Assembly: GCF_900142175.1 (NCBI RefSeq) | Contig: NZ_FQZX01000002.1 | Coordinates: forward strand, 601,317-665,316 | DNA length: 64,000 nt | Reading direction: 5' to 3' | Source: Maribacter aquivivus | GTDB lineage: Bacteria > Bacteroidota > Bacteroidia > Flavobacteriales > Flavobacteriaceae | In this document: in pieces, positions 16,965 to 26,122 of the stretch | Layout of the letters: each line of letters starts with the position of its first letter | Numbering within the stretch: the stretch's first letter is position 1 | Notes under the pieces: generated by a model | Told to the model about the DNA's origin: nothing | Seen by the model: only the letters and a program-made list of their open reading frames with translations | Database searches by the model: none | Position numbers and translations under genes: made by a program

Positions 16965-18590
16965 ATGAATGGATTAATAATGGATTACCCACTTACCACA
17001 AATACCATTTTAAATTATGCGAATAGCGCTTTTCCTGATAAAAAATTGATTTCATACTTACCTGATGGGAGTAGACATGAATACACCTACGGAAAATTAT
17101 ATAAGCGTTGTTGTCAGCTTGCTAATGCCTTAAAAAATAAATTAGGAATTACTAAAGGTGATATGGTTGGTACATTTGCTTGGAACCATTATCAACATGT
17201 AGAACTATATTACGGAATACCAGGTATAGGTGCTGTTTGCCATACCATCAATATAAGATTATCATCGCAGCAAACAGAGTTTATAATTAACCACTCTGAA
17301 GACAAAGTAATTTTTGTTGACGCCAGCTTAGTTCCTCTTTTAGAAAAAATAGCCCCTAAACTAGAGACTGTAGAAAAATATATAATCATAAATGCCCCAA
17401 AAGGTTTTACCACTACCCTAGCTAATACCATACAGTATGAAGATTTAATTGGAGAACAACTAGAAACTATAGATTGGCCTGCTATAAATGAAAATGATGC
17501 AAGCGGCATGTGCTACACAAGTGGCACTACAGGTATGCCAAAAGGAGTTTTATATAGCCATAGATCAACGTACTTACACGCTATGACTATTCTATCGCCA
17601 AATGCGGGCAACTATAGTAATAACGATATAATTTTACTAGTTGTGCCTCAATTTCATGTTATGGCATGGGGTTTTCCTTATATGTGCCTGTTAACAGGAT
17701 CAGACATGGTTATGCCCTCATTACACTTGCGACCAGATGCCATTATTAGAATTCTTGAAAGTGAAAATATCAACAAAGCAAACGGAGTACCTTCTATATG
17801 GAGAGGCGTGTATGAAGAAATGAAAAAAAATCCGCCGAAAACAAAACTTGCCTTAGAAGAGTATTTAGTTGGTGGCTCAGCTTTATCCGGAAGTCTAATT
17901 GAAAATTTTGAAAAAGATTTCGGTATTAGAGGAGTTCAAGCATGGGGCATGACAGAAACCTCACCGCTTGGAACAGCTAGTAGACTACAAAGAAAACATG
18001 ATAGCCTGAGCTATAAAGAACAAATTAAAGTACGTGCAAAACAAGGAATTGAATTTCCAGGAATTGAAATGCGAATAATTGGTGATGACGGAAAAGTAGC
18101 TCCTCGCGATGGAAAAACTATGGGAGAATTACAGGTTAAAGGAGCTTGGGTTATAAAGTCTTATTTTAAAACCAATAGCCGCGATAACTTTACTGATGAC
18201 GGGTGGTTTAGAACAGGTGATGTCAGCACAATTGATGCAAATGGTTACATGGAAATTACGGATCGCACGAAAGATTTAATAAAAAGTGGCGGTGAATGGA
18301 TTTCTAGCGTTGCACTTGAACTAGCACTGATGTCGCATGCAAATATTAGAGAAGCTGCTGTAATTGCAATACCTGATGAAAAATGGTCTGAAAGACCTTT
18401 GGCAACATTAGTTTTAGCAGATAAGAATAAACATGTATCAACTGAAGAATTGAAAGAATTTTTATCCAAAGATTTTGCTAGTTACCAAATACCTGATAAT
18501 TATGTTATTATCGATGAAGTACCAAAAACAAGCGTTGGTAAATTTGACAAGAAAGAGATTAGAAGATTATATGCAGAGGGGAAACTTTAA
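16965..18590 (+). CDS. Fatty acyl-CoA ligase (AMP-forming, AlkK type)
   Basis: Enzyme of 541 residues of the acyl-adenylate superfamily. Motifs seen: the P-loop-like YTSGTTGMPKGVLYSHRS (about 182-200), GMTETSPLG (A5), the hinge-side GDVSTIDANGYMEITDRTKD (A7-A8) with GGEWIS, and the catalytic Lys in TSVGKFDKK near the end. MGELQVKGAWVIKSYFK resembles the medium/long-chain AlkK subgroup. It activates fatty acids to acyl-CoA in the cytoplasm, a role shared with the second ligase at 46972. A second ATG at 16980 is in frame; the longer start is kept. A stable hairpin covers its stop codon. Confidence 0.88.
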   Translation: MNGLIMDYPLTTNTILNYANSAFPDKKLISYLPDGSRHEYTYGKLYKRCCQLANALKNKLGITKGDMVGTFAWNHYQHVELYYGIPGIGAVCHTINIRLSSQQTEFIINHSEDKVIFVDASLVPLLEKIAPKLETVEKYIIINAPKGFTTTLANTIQYEDLIGEQLETIDWPAINENDASGMCYTSGTTGMPKGVLYSHRSTYLHAMTILSPNAGNYSNNDIILLVVPQFHVMAWGFPYMCLLTGSDMVMPSLHLRPDAIIRILESENINKANGVPSIWRGVYEEMKKNPPKTKLALEEYLVGGSALSGSLIENFEKDFGIRGVQAWGMTETSPLGTASRLQRKHDSLSYKEQIKVRAKQGIEFPGIEMRIIGDDGKVAPRDGKTMGELQVKGAWVIKSYFKTNSRDNFTDDGWFRTGDVSTIDANGYMEITDRTKDLIKSGGEWISSVALELALMSHANIREAAVIAIPDEKWSERPLATLVLADKNKHVSTEELKEFLSKDFASYQIPDNYVIIDEVPKTSVGKFDKKEIRRLYAEGKL

Positions 18591-18608
18591 AAATCAAAGT
18601 TCCCCCTC
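18576..18608 (+). terminator. Hairpin spanning the stop codon of the acyl-CoA ligase gene
   Basis: Arms 18576-18588 and 18596-18608 pair over 12 of 13 bases (GAGGGGAAACTTT against its near complement) around a 7-base loop containing the stop codon. No T tract follows, so it is either a weak terminator or an RNA 3'-end stabiliser between the convergent ligase and carB genes. Confidence 0.5.
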
Positions 18609-18635
18609 TACTATATTATAAGTCTAATAATAAGA

Positions 18636-21488
18636 CTATTTACTTAAGTACATTTTACGTCTTGCGTAAAGGTTGTAAAATTCATCGTCTTTTAGACTAT
18701 CAATGAATAAGATACTTTCACCTGTACTCTTCATTTCAGGACCCAAATTCTTATTTACATTAGGGAATTTGTTGAAAGAGAATACCGGTTGCTTAATTGC
18801 AAAGCCTTCTAATTGCGGATTGAAGTTAAAATCTTTTACTTTCTTCTCGCCTAACATGACTTTAGTAGCATAATTTACATAAGGCTCCTTATAAGCTTTC
18901 GCTATAAAAGGCACTGTACGAGATGCTCTTGGGTTAGCTTCGATAATGTAAACTACCTCGTCCTTTATTGCAAATTGAATATTAATAAGACCCACTGTAT
19001 TTAAAGCTAACGCAATTTTCTTAGTGTGGTCTTTAATTTGCTGCATTACCAATTCACCAAGATTAAATGGCGGCAATGTTGCATTTGAATCTCCTGAGTG
19101 AATTCCACAAGGTTCTATATGCTCCATGATACCAATGATATACACATCTTCACCATCGCAAATAGCATCTGCTTCAGCTTCTATAGCACCGTCTAAGTAA
19201 TGATCTAAAAGTAATTTGTTATTTGGTATTTTTCTAAGAAGATTAACTACATGCTCTTCTAGTTCTTCCTTATTAATTACAATTTTCATTCCTTGCCCAC
19301 CTAAAACATATGAAGGTCTAACTAGTAATGGAAAATCTAAAGTATCTGCTAACTCAGAAGCTTCATCTGCAGTTTCTGCAATACCGTATTTTGGAAAAGG
19401 AATATCATTCTCTAATAGCATTTCTGAGAACCTACCTCTATCTTCTGCTAAATCTAAGGCATCAAAACTTGTTCCTATAATCTTTATACCATATTTAGAT
19501 AACTTCTCCGCTAATTTTAATGCCGTTTGTCCACCTAATTGAACTATTACTCCTTCAGGTTTTTCATGACGAATGATATCATAAATATGTTCCCAAAAAA
19601 CTGGTTCAAAGTAAAGTTTATCTGCTGTATCAAAATCTGTTGAAACCGTTTCTGGGTTACAATTTATCATTATAGTTTCATATCCGCACTCCGCCGCAGC
19701 TAAAACTCCGTGAACACAGCAGTAGTCAAATTCTATACCTTGACCGATTCGGTTAGGACCCGACCCAAGTACTACAATTTTCTTTTTATCAGAAACTATA
19801 CTATCGTTTTCTACGTAACGTGTACCGTCTGGCTTTTCTATTTCTGCTTCAAAAGTAGAATAGTAATATGGAGTCATTGCCTTAAACTCTGCAGCACAGG
19901 TATCTACAAGCTTATACACCCTATTAATATTAAGCTCTGTACGCTTGTTATACACTTCACTTTCATAACAATCTAACATGTGCGCTATCTGTCTGTCCGC
20001 AAATCCTTTTTGTTTTGCTTCTAACAGTAAATCTTTTGACAGGGTCGCAATCGTATATTTTGTAATTTCTTTTTCTAAAGAATACAATTCCTCATACTGC
20101 TTTAAGAACCACATATCGATTTTAGTAATCTCATGAATACGACTTAGCGGAATGCCCAATTGTATTGCATCATAAATTACAAAAACTCGATCCCAACTAG
20201 GTATAGTCAGTTTACTTATTATTTGATCATAATCTTTATAACCTTTACCATCAGCACCTAACCCATTTCGTTTAATCTCTAAAGATTGAGTTGCTTTGTG
20301 CAATGCTTCTTGAAACGAGCGACCAATACCCATAACTTCTCCTACAGATTTCATCTGCAAACCTAAAGTACGGTCAGACCCTTCAAATTTATCGAAATTC
20401 CAACGTGGTATTTTTACGATCACATAATCTAATGTTGGCTCAAATAAAGCCGATGTTGATTTTGTAATCTGATTATCTAATTCGTCCAAAGTATAGCCTA
20501 TCGCCAATTTAGTTGCCACTTTTGCAATAGGATACCCGGTTGCTTTAGAAGCTAAAGCAGAAGATCTTGATACTCTTGGATTAATTTCAATTGCTATTAT
20601 GTCTTCCTTCTCATCAGGACTAACAGCAAACTGAACGTTACATCCACCTTCAAAGTCTCCTATACTACGCATCATATGTATAGCCATATCACGCATTTTC
20701 TGATATGTTCTATCAGACAATGTCATTGCAGGCGCTACAGTTATAGAATCTCCGGTATGTATACCCATGGGATCCATATTTTCTATAGCGCATATGATAA
20801 CTACGTTGTCATTTTTATCCCTTAAAAGTTCTAATTCATATTCTTTCCACCCAATCAGGGCTTTATCGATCATTACCTCATGAATAGGAGAAATCTCTAA
20901 ACCGTAACTTAATTGCTCGTCAAAATCTTCTGGTTTATAAACTATCGATGCTCCTGCCCCACCAAGTGTATATGAAGCACGTATTACTAACGGAAAACCG
21001 AACTCTTGAGCGATTTCTTTACCCTTTAAGAAAGAGGTCGCCGTAGCCTGTGGCGCCATGCCTACACCTATCTTCAGCATTAGTTCTCTAAACTGCTCTC
21101 TATCTTCGGTAATATTAATAGCATCAATATCAACACCTATTAATTCTACACCAAAATCTTCCCAAATTCCTTTTTTATCAGCTTCTATACAAAGATTCAA
21201 CGCTGTCTGACCTCCCATGGTTGGTAAAACTGCATCTATCTGAGGGTGTTCTTTTAAAATCTCTACTATAGATTTCGTAGTTAATGGTTTCAAATAAACA
21301 TGATCCGCCATTGAAGGATCTGTCATTATAGTAGCAGGGTTACTATTTATCAAAATAGTTTCAATACCATCTTCACGTAACGAACGTAAAGATTGACTAC
21401 CTGCATAATCAAATTCACATGCTTGACCGATTACAATAGGACCTGATCCTATTAATAAAATTGAGTTTAAATCTTTTCTTTTTGGCAT
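18636..21488 (-). CDS. carB: Carbamoyl-phosphate synthase large subunit, without allosteric domain
   Basis: Enzyme of 950 residues that makes carbamoyl phosphate for arginine and pyrimidine synthesis, using ammonia from CarA. Both ATP-grasp halves are present: half one starts ILLIGSGPIVIGQACEFDYAG and half two has VLGSGPNRIGQGIEFDYC (about residue 575); metal-binding INPRVSRSS and EANPRASRT occur in each. The protein ends soon after EMKSTGES, where E. coli CarB continues with about 130 residues of the MGS-like allosteric domain. This short form fits flavobacterial CarB. carA is not in the window. A terminator separates it from rpmH upstream. Confidence 0.93.
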   Translation of the reverse strand: MPKRKDLNSILLIGSGPIVIGQACEFDYAGSQSLRSLREDGIETILINSNPATIMTDPSMADHVYLKPLTTKSIVEILKEHPQIDAVLPTMGGQTALNLCIEADKKGIWEDFGVELIGVDIDAINITEDREQFRELMLKIGVGMAPQATATSFLKGKEIAQEFGFPLVIRASYTLGGAGASIVYKPEDFDEQLSYGLEISPIHEVMIDKALIGWKEYELELLRDKNDNVVIICAIENMDPMGIHTGDSITVAPAMTLSDRTYQKMRDMAIHMMRSIGDFEGGCNVQFAVSPDEKEDIIAIEINPRVSRSSALASKATGYPIAKVATKLAIGYTLDELDNQITKSTSALFEPTLDYVIVKIPRWNFDKFEGSDRTLGLQMKSVGEVMGIGRSFQEALHKATQSLEIKRNGLGADGKGYKDYDQIISKLTIPSWDRVFVIYDAIQLGIPLSRIHEITKIDMWFLKQYEELYSLEKEITKYTIATLSKDLLLEAKQKGFADRQIAHMLDCYESEVYNKRTELNINRVYKLVDTCAAEFKAMTPYYYSTFEAEIEKPDGTRYVENDSIVSDKKKIVVLGSGPNRIGQGIEFDYCCVHGVLAAAECGYETIMINCNPETVSTDFDTADKLYFEPVFWEHIYDIIRHEKPEGVIVQLGGQTALKLAEKLSKYGIKIIGTSFDALDLAEDRGRFSEMLLENDIPFPKYGIAETADEASELADTLDFPLLVRPSYVLGGQGMKIVINKEELEEHVVNLLRKIPNNKLLLDHYLDGAIEAEADAICDGEDVYIIGIMEHIEPCGIHSGDSNATLPPFNLGELVMQQIKDHTKKIALALNTVGLINIQFAIKDEVVYIIEANPRASRTVPFIAKAYKEPYVNYATKVMLGEKKVKDFNFNPQLEGFAIKQPVFSFNKFPNVNKNLGPEMKSTGESILFIDSLKDDEFYNLYARRKMYLSK

Positions 21489-21518
21489 TTTTGAGTTGAG
21501 TATTTTTGGGAATTGGAC

Positions 21519-21553
21519 AAAAAAAAGGTGCTACTTTCGGAAAAGTAACACCT
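21519..21553 (-). terminator. Intrinsic terminator after rpmH
   Basis: On the minus strand a 12-bp stem with one mismatch (AGGTGTTACTTT pairing with AAAGTAGCACCT, loop TCCG) is followed by eight T. It lies between rpmH and carB, so carB probably has its own promoter or depends on read-through. Confidence 0.8.
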
Positions 21554-21578
21554 ATATATTATAAAAACTATACAATCA

Positions 21579-21746
21579 TTATTTCTTATGTCTAGTTTCA
21601 GAGGAAACAGTCAATTTCTTTCTTCCTTTTGCTCTTCTTCTTGCAAGAACCTTTCTACCATTTACGGAAGCCATACGCTCACGAAAACCATGTTTGTTCT
21701 TTCTCTTTCTTTTTGACGGCTGATATGTTCTTTTTTGTCCGGGCAT
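21579..21746 (-). CDS. rpmH: Ribosomal protein L34
   Basis: A 55-residue basic protein: it begins [20 protein letters not shown], then [20 protein letters not shown] and ends SSETRHKK. This is the complete L34 sequence, a component of the large ribosomal subunit. The start has two or three extra residues compared with many relatives (MPGQKRT for MSKRT). A good Bacteroidota promoter lies 58 bases upstream and a terminator follows. In many bacteria rpmH is next to dnaA or rnpA near the origin; that is not so here. Confidence 0.95.
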   Translation of the reverse strand: MPGQKRTYQPSKRKRKNKHGFRERMASVNGRKVLARRRAKGRKKLTVSSETRHKK

Positions 21747-21803
21747 CTCTTAAACCTTTTCTATTTAAATTGAATTATTCAGATTTCTCTGTGAAACTGG
21801 GCG

Positions 21804-21833
21804 CAAATATACAAAGAGTTTTTTCTTTAACAA
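21804..21833 (-). promoter_or_regulatory. Promoter of rpmH
   Basis: On the minus strand TTG (21833-21831), 19 bases, then TATATTTG (21811-21804), a good match to the Bacteroidota TTTG/TAnnTTTG promoter. RNA would start near 21797, about 50 bases before the rpmH ATG. Confidence 0.65.
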
Positions 21834-21889
21834 GTGATATGAAAAAAATATTTTTATAAATCCGTACGTCACAAAACGAAGCTTTTGAT

Positions 21890-21897
21890 TAATTTTG
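21890..21897 (+). promoter_or_regulatory. Candidate -7 element for the 21999 gene
   Basis: TAATTTTG matches TAnnTTTG. The leader would be about 95 bases. A TTG at the -33 position was not found. Confidence 0.45.
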
Positions 21898-21998
21898 CCC
21901 GAATCGGAATTTAGCGCCGAAATCGCTTTATTTTAATAGGGTTACGATTAATTTCAAAATTACAATCAAACAATCATCGACAAACAAAAACTTAAAAT

Positions 21999-22514
21999 AT
22001 GTTCAATAAAAATTTAAAATTAATCATTGCAGGACTTATAATTGCTTTTTCTGTATACCAATTTATAGAAGGCAACATAGGAAATGGCATATTTCTAATC
22101 CTACTATCCTTAATTTTTATCTTTCTTTATTTTAGAAATGAAATTATTCTTTTGGCTTTTTTAAGAATGCGTAAGCAAGATTTAACTGGAACAAAGAATT
22201 GGTTAGATAAAATTAAAAATCCTGAAGGGGCACTAACAGTTAAACAACAAGGCTACTATAATTACCTACATGGTATTATATTTTCTCAAACTAATTTAAC
22301 CCAAGCTGAAAAATACTTTAAAAAAGCATTAAAACTTGGCTTAACAATGGATTATGATGTTGCTATGGCTAAATTGAGCCTAGCAGGTATATCTATGCAA
22401 AAACGTCGCAAGAGAGAAGCTACTATGTTACTTAACGAAGCTAAGAAATTAGACAAAAACAATATGTTGACGGATCAAATTAAAATGATGCAACAACAAA
22501 TGAAGAAAATCTAA
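21999..22514 (+). CDS. Membrane protein with a C-terminal helical (TPR-like) part
   Basis: Protein of 171 residues. Two hydrophobic helices near the N-terminus (about 8-24 and 29-46, maybe continuing to 56) are followed by a soluble helical region. QGYYNYLHGIIFSQTNLTQAEKYFKKALKLGL has the spacing of a tetratricopeptide repeat (Y-G...A..YF.KAL), and the next helices (MAKLSLAGISMQKRRKREA) look like a second one. Such anchored TPR proteins usually hold other proteins; no specific role can be given. It ends 2 bases before the convergent transglycosylase gene. Confidence 0.75.
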   Translation: MFNKNLKLIIAGLIIAFSVYQFIEGNIGNGIFLILLSLIFIFLYFRNEIILLAFLRMRKQDLTGTKNWLDKIKNPEGALTVKQQGYYNYLHGIIFSQTNLTQAEKYFKKALKLGLTMDYDVAMAKLSLAGISMQKRRKREATMLLNEAKKLDKNNMLTDQIKMMQQQMKKI

Positions 22515-22516
22515 TC

Positions 22517-23473
22517 TTATTTAGTTTCTCTATAATATCCTTTATTAGGAATTTCTACAGTATACTTCTTACGAGAATTATTATTTAAATGCGCCTCTCT
22601 CAACCATGGATTGTGGCGCTTTAATATTTTATAGTTAATCTCGTACTCCTGTGCAAAATCAGCAAAGTCGCTTACTGGCTTATCTATCTCAACAGTAAAT
22701 GTCGGTACCGCTTCGTACATATCTTCTTTCTCGATATGAAAACCATACTTTTCTGGATTTGAAAGGATTTCTTTGATAGCCATAATTCTAAATACATACC
22801 TACCTGTTTCACTACCAAGCAATAAATCCCAATAGTTATCGACTTGTTGAATACCCATGTACTTATTAATTGCCCCTGGTCCTGCGTTATAAGCAGCTGC
22901 AGTTAATGCCCAACTACCATATTTGTCTTTCCATCTGTTCAAATACTTACAAGCAACCTCTGTCGACTTTTCTAAATGATAACGCTCATCAACATTTGAG
23001 TTCACCTCTAAGCCATATTCTCTACCTGTTTCTCTCATTATCTGCCAAAAACCAGTTGCTCCTGCTGGCGAAACTACATTCGTCAATCCGCTTTCCGCTA
23101 CAGCTAAATATTTAAAATCATCAGGAATTCCGTTTTTAGCTAAAATTGGCTCTATTACAGGAAAAAACTTATTAGCTCTTTTAATAAGTAATACTGCGTT
23201 TGACTGCCAATAGGTATTCACCAAAAATTCGCGATCTATACGCTCCATAATTTCTGGATCTGCTTGAGGAACAATTTCTCCTGCAAAATTCAAATCAGCA
23301 GGTATCTCTATAGATGAAATCTTATATGATTTAGAAACGTTTTTCTGAACACTATCATTCGCAACTACCCTATCATTATTTACTATACCTTCAGTGTTTC
23401 CCACAGCAAATATCAACGTACCCGCAACGAACACAACACCTAATAACATTAATATATTCTTAATAGTTTTCAT
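22517..23473 (-). CDS. Lytic transglycosylase (MltD-like, SLT domain)
   Basis: Periplasmic or membrane-tethered enzyme of 318 residues that cleaves peptidoglycan glycan strands. It has an N-terminal hydrophobic segment (about 7-25) and an SLT domain (about 95-250) with catalytic Glu in LAVAESGLTN, SPAGATGFWQIM and AAYNAGPGAINKYM. The C-terminal part (EIDKPVSDFADFAQEYEINY and KRHNPWLREAHLNN) resembles a LysM-like module as in MltD. It is convergent with the membrane protein gene at 21999. Confidence 0.87.
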   Translation of the reverse strand: MKTIKNILMLLGVVFVAGTLIFAVGNTEGIVNNDRVVANDSVQKNVSKSYKISSIEIPADLNFAGEIVPQADPEIMERIDREFLVNTYWQSNAVLLIKRANKFFPVIEPILAKNGIPDDFKYLAVAESGLTNVVSPAGATGFWQIMRETGREYGLEVNSNVDERYHLEKSTEVACKYLNRWKDKYGSWALTAAAYNAGPGAINKYMGIQQVDNYWDLLLGSETGRYVFRIMAIKEILSNPEKYGFHIEKEDMYEAVPTFTVEIDKPVSDFADFAQEYEINYKILKRHNPWLREAHLNNNSRKKYTVEIPNKGYYRETK

Positions 23474-23538
23474 GAATTTTATATTTTAAATTATTTCTAC
23501 CAACACTTTACGCTATCAAAGGTATATATAGAACTATC

Positions 23539-24201
23539 TTATTCCAAAATAATTGTTGGCAAGTTCTCGTTAAACCACTTTGCTCTATGTATTATCATGG
23601 TATGGGTTCCATTGGGCACATGAATACAATTACCACAATTTTCAATTGGAAACACAGGATCCTTCTCACCATGTATATGCACCAATTTCTCACACGGCAC
23701 CTCTTGTTTCCAATTTACTAGCTCATGTATACTCCAATCTATATAGCTTTTATCTCTAACGGATAAATACTTTTCATACAACGAAAGACGTTTCGTTACA
23801 CTTTCGCCAAATGCATATTTAGCTAATAATTCTACATTATTAACCAAACCAGTAGGCAGCAGTTTATGCACACTTGTATACCTCGCAAAAATCATACGTT
23901 TTGGCAATTCATATCTAGTTTTTACACTAGACACAATTACCACTTTTCTTACCTCTATATATTTAGACATTTCTTGGACCAAGAGTCCGCCTAACGAAAC
24001 TCCTAACAATACCACATTTTCATGTTGTATTTTACTACACATGTTTTTTGCATAATCAACAAATGAAATACCCCTTACAGGAACACTCCATTCTAAAAAA
24101 TGAAGTTCAAAGCTTTCTTTGGGTAATTTTATATACTCAAAAATAGCAGGACTTGCTGCCATACCAGGCATACAATACACATGAATTACATTATCTGTCA
24201 T
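23539..24201 (-). CDS. Alpha/beta hydrolase
   Basis: Protein of 220 residues with the alpha/beta hydrolase plan: an early CMPGMAASP (oxyanion region), nucleophile elbow GVSLGG with Ser near residue 73, an Asp in HGEKDPVFP and a His in GTHTMIIHR, making a full catalytic triad. There is no signal peptide, so it acts in the cytoplasm. The substrate is not predictable. An in-frame GTG two codons upstream (24207) is possible; ATG 24201 is preferred. Confidence 0.82.
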   Translation of the reverse strand: MTDNVIHVYCMPGMAASPAIFEYIKLPKESFELHFLEWSVPVRGISFVDYAKNMCSKIQHENVVLLGVSLGGLLVQEMSKYIEVRKVVIVSSVKTRYELPKRMIFARYTSVHKLLPTGLVNNVELLAKYAFGESVTKRLSLYEKYLSVRDKSYIDWSIHELVNWKQEVPCEKLVHIHGEKDPVFPIENCGNCIHVPNGTHTMIIHRAKWFNENLPTIILE

Positions 24202-24246
24202 AGTCACGAAGCGTAGTAAAAACTAGGAAATTAAGTATTTTTTAAC

Positions 24247-24254
24247 TACTTTTG
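24247..24254 (+). promoter_or_regulatory. Candidate -7 element opening a short leader
   Basis: TACTTTTG matches TAnnTTTG. RNA would start near 24261 and run into the hairpin at 24321-24351 before reaching the acetyltransferase gene. Confidence 0.45.
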
Positions 24255-24320
24255 TAAGAGAATGTGAAAAACATATACAATTTGATATGTTATATTTTAT
24301 ACAGCATTCCCTAATGATAA

Positions 24321-24351
24321 ATTACGATATGAGAACATCGTAATTTTTTTG
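24321..24351 (+). terminator. Terminator-like hairpin in the leader of the acetyltransferase gene
   Basis: Perfect 8-bp stem ATTACGAT/ATCGTAAT around an 8-base loop, followed by seven T. No gene ends upstream on this strand (the neighbour is divergent), so it would act on the short transcript from the promoter near 24250: an attenuator or the end of a small RNA of about 90 bases. Confidence 0.5.
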
Positions 24352-24378
24352 TCTAACAACAAAACTAAAATTTTCTAT

Positions 24379-24675
24379 ATGAACGATGTTATCATTAATG
24401 ACAATTCTTTTCTGCGACAATTTGAAACTACTGTAGATGGTCATCTTGCCAGAATTGAATATTCTTCTCAAGAAAGAAAGATATTTCTTACCAAGCTAGT
24501 TGTTCCTGAGGAAATTACAGATGAAGATTTTAGAGAAAACTTCATAAAAGCTGTTTTAAGTATTATTCAAGATAGAAATCTTAGAGTTGTTCCAACTAGC
24601 CCTCATATAGCAGGGTTTCTTCGAAAGAACAGAAGACAATACAAAGAAATGTTACCTATTGGTATTCGCATCTAA
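24379..24675 (+). CDS. GNAT-like N-acetyltransferase, YjdJ type
   Basis: A 98-residue protein matching the compact acetyltransferase family (Acetyltransf_CG): GHLARIEYSSQERKIFLTKLVVPEE, the short helix FRENFIKAVLSIIQD, and LRVVPTSPHIAGFLRKN, where a Cys or Ser-Pro stretch and a final aromatic/basic helix end the fold. The frame is open to TTG 24349, but that codon lies in the T tract of the leader hairpin; ATG 24379 is chosen. The acceptor substrate is unknown. Confidence 0.8.
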   Translation: MNDVIINDNSFLRQFETTVDGHLARIEYSSQERKIFLTKLVVPEEITDEDFRENFIKAVLSIIQDRNLRVVPTSPHIAGFLRKNRRQYKEMLPIGIRI

Positions 24676-24681
24676 TAAATT

Positions 24682-24713
24682 AAAAAGCCTTTCAAATGAA
24701 AGGCTTTTTTTTA
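24682..24713. terminator. Bidirectional intrinsic terminator
   Basis: AAGCCTTTCA-AA-TGAAAGGCTT stem with A run before and eight T after, between the plus-strand acetyltransferase gene and the end of minus-strand mtaB. The T run overlaps the last bases of mtaB. Confidence 0.88.
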
Positions 24714-26039
24714 TGCTTCTACTTTTTCGTTTACAAAATTAAACCGAACTAGACCGTCCTTATCAATTTCGGTCAACTTCACTTTATGCAAAGTATTTAC
24801 CAGTTCAGGATTCCAAGGTGATTTTACTTTCACGTAGTTCTCAGTGAACCCGTGAATATATCCTTCTTTATTCTCACCCTCAAACAACACAGTTAAATTA
24901 TTGCCCAACTGACTCTCATAGAACGCTCGTCTCTTCTTTACAGACAATCCGCGTAACATTTTACTCCTTTTACTCCTTACTTTATTAGGCACCACTCCAC
25001 CCATTGTAGCAGCTGGTGTATTATCTCTTTCCGAATACGTAAAAACGTGTAAATAAGAAATATCTAAATCATTCAAAAAGTGATACGTTTCTAAAAAATG
25101 CTCTTCGGTCTCACCAGGGAAACCAACTATTACATCAACCCCAACACAGCAATTCGGCATTACTTCCCTAATCTTCGCTACACGTTCTCTATAAAGATTC
25201 GTCATATAACGACGCTTCATTAACTTAAGCAGGTCATCACTACCACTCTGCAAGGGAATATGAAAATGAGGCACAAAAGTTTTACTTTGAGAAACAAACT
25301 CAATGGTTTCATTCTTTAAAAGATTAGGCTCAATTGATGAAATTCGTAAACGATGAATACCATCTACATCATCTAAAGCTGTAACAAGATCCAAAAAAGT
25401 ATGCTCATGCTTTTTATTACCGAACTCCCCTTTACCGTAATCCCCAATATTTACTCCCGTTAGAACAATTTCCTTAATACCTTGTTCAGATATATCAGCT
25501 GCATTCTTTAAAACATTTTCTAAAGTATCGCTTCGAGAAATACCACGTGCTAAAGGTATTGTACAATACGTGCATTTATAATCACAACCATCTTGAACCT
25601 TTAAGAATGCCCTAGTTCTATCTCCAATAGCATAACTACCTACATAAAAATCGGCATCTGCTATTTCACAAGAATGAACCTTACCATGATCATTTTTGGT
25701 TAAATCGTTTATATAGTCGGTAATCTTGAATTTCTCTGTAGCTCCTAAAACCAAATCTACGCCATCTACATCAGCAAGTTCTTCTGGTTTTAATTGAGCA
25801 TAGCAACCTACAGCCGCAACAAAAGCATCGGGATTTATCTTCTGTGCTTTCTTAACTATAGTCTTAAATTTTTTATCAGCATTATCGGTTACAGAACATG
25901 TATTTATAACATACATATCTGCTTTTTCTGAAAAATCTACCCTATCGAACCCCTCGTCTGCAAAGCTTCGGGCTATGGTAGATGTTTCTGAAAAGTTCAA
26001 CTTACATCCTAAAGTGTAAAATGCCACTTTCTTCTTCAT
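24711..26039 (-). CDS. mtaB: tRNA t6A37 methylthiotransferase MtaB
   Basis: Radical SAM enzyme of 442 residues that adds a methylthio group to N6-threonylcarbamoyladenosine 37 in tRNAs. The N-terminal MTTase domain has its three cluster cysteines in TLGCKLN, INTCSV and AVGCYAQ; the radical SAM CxxxCxxC is CDYKCTYC; the C-terminal TRAM-like part covers about 375-440. TLGCKLNFSET and the CxxxCxxC with TIP fit MtaB better than MiaB or RimO. Upstream, the GlmU-like gene is on the same strand, 83 bases away. Confidence 0.9.
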   Translation of the reverse strand: MKKKVAFYTLGCKLNFSETSTIARSFADEGFDRVDFSEKADMYVINTCSVTDNADKKFKTIVKKAQKINPDAFVAAVGCYAQLKPEELADVDGVDLVLGATEKFKITDYINDLTKNDHGKVHSCEIADADFYVGSYAIGDRTRAFLKVQDGCDYKCTYCTIPLARGISRSDTLENVLKNAADISEQGIKEIVLTGVNIGDYGKGEFGNKKHEHTFLDLVTALDDVDGIHRLRISSIEPNLLKNETIEFVSQSKTFVPHFHIPLQSGSDDLLKLMKRRYMTNLYRERVAKIREVMPNCCVGVDVIVGFPGETEEHFLETYHFLNDLDISYLHVFTYSERDNTPAATMGGVVPNKVRSKRSKMLRGLSVKKRRAFYESQLGNNLTVLFEGENKEGYIHGFTENYVKVKSPWNPELVNTLHKVKLTEIDKDGLVRFNFVNEKVEA

Positions 26040-26122
26040 CTAATAATCTCTTTGAGCGTGTAAAAATACTTAACTTCAACTAGTTGTATCAAGCTAAGTA
26101 GTTGAATTTCAATTCTAAATAC

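Noticed and set aside
18636..21488. CarB as a truncated pseudogene
   Set aside because: The protein ends cleanly after the second synthetase half, all catalytic motifs are intact, and the short form is usual in flavobacteria.
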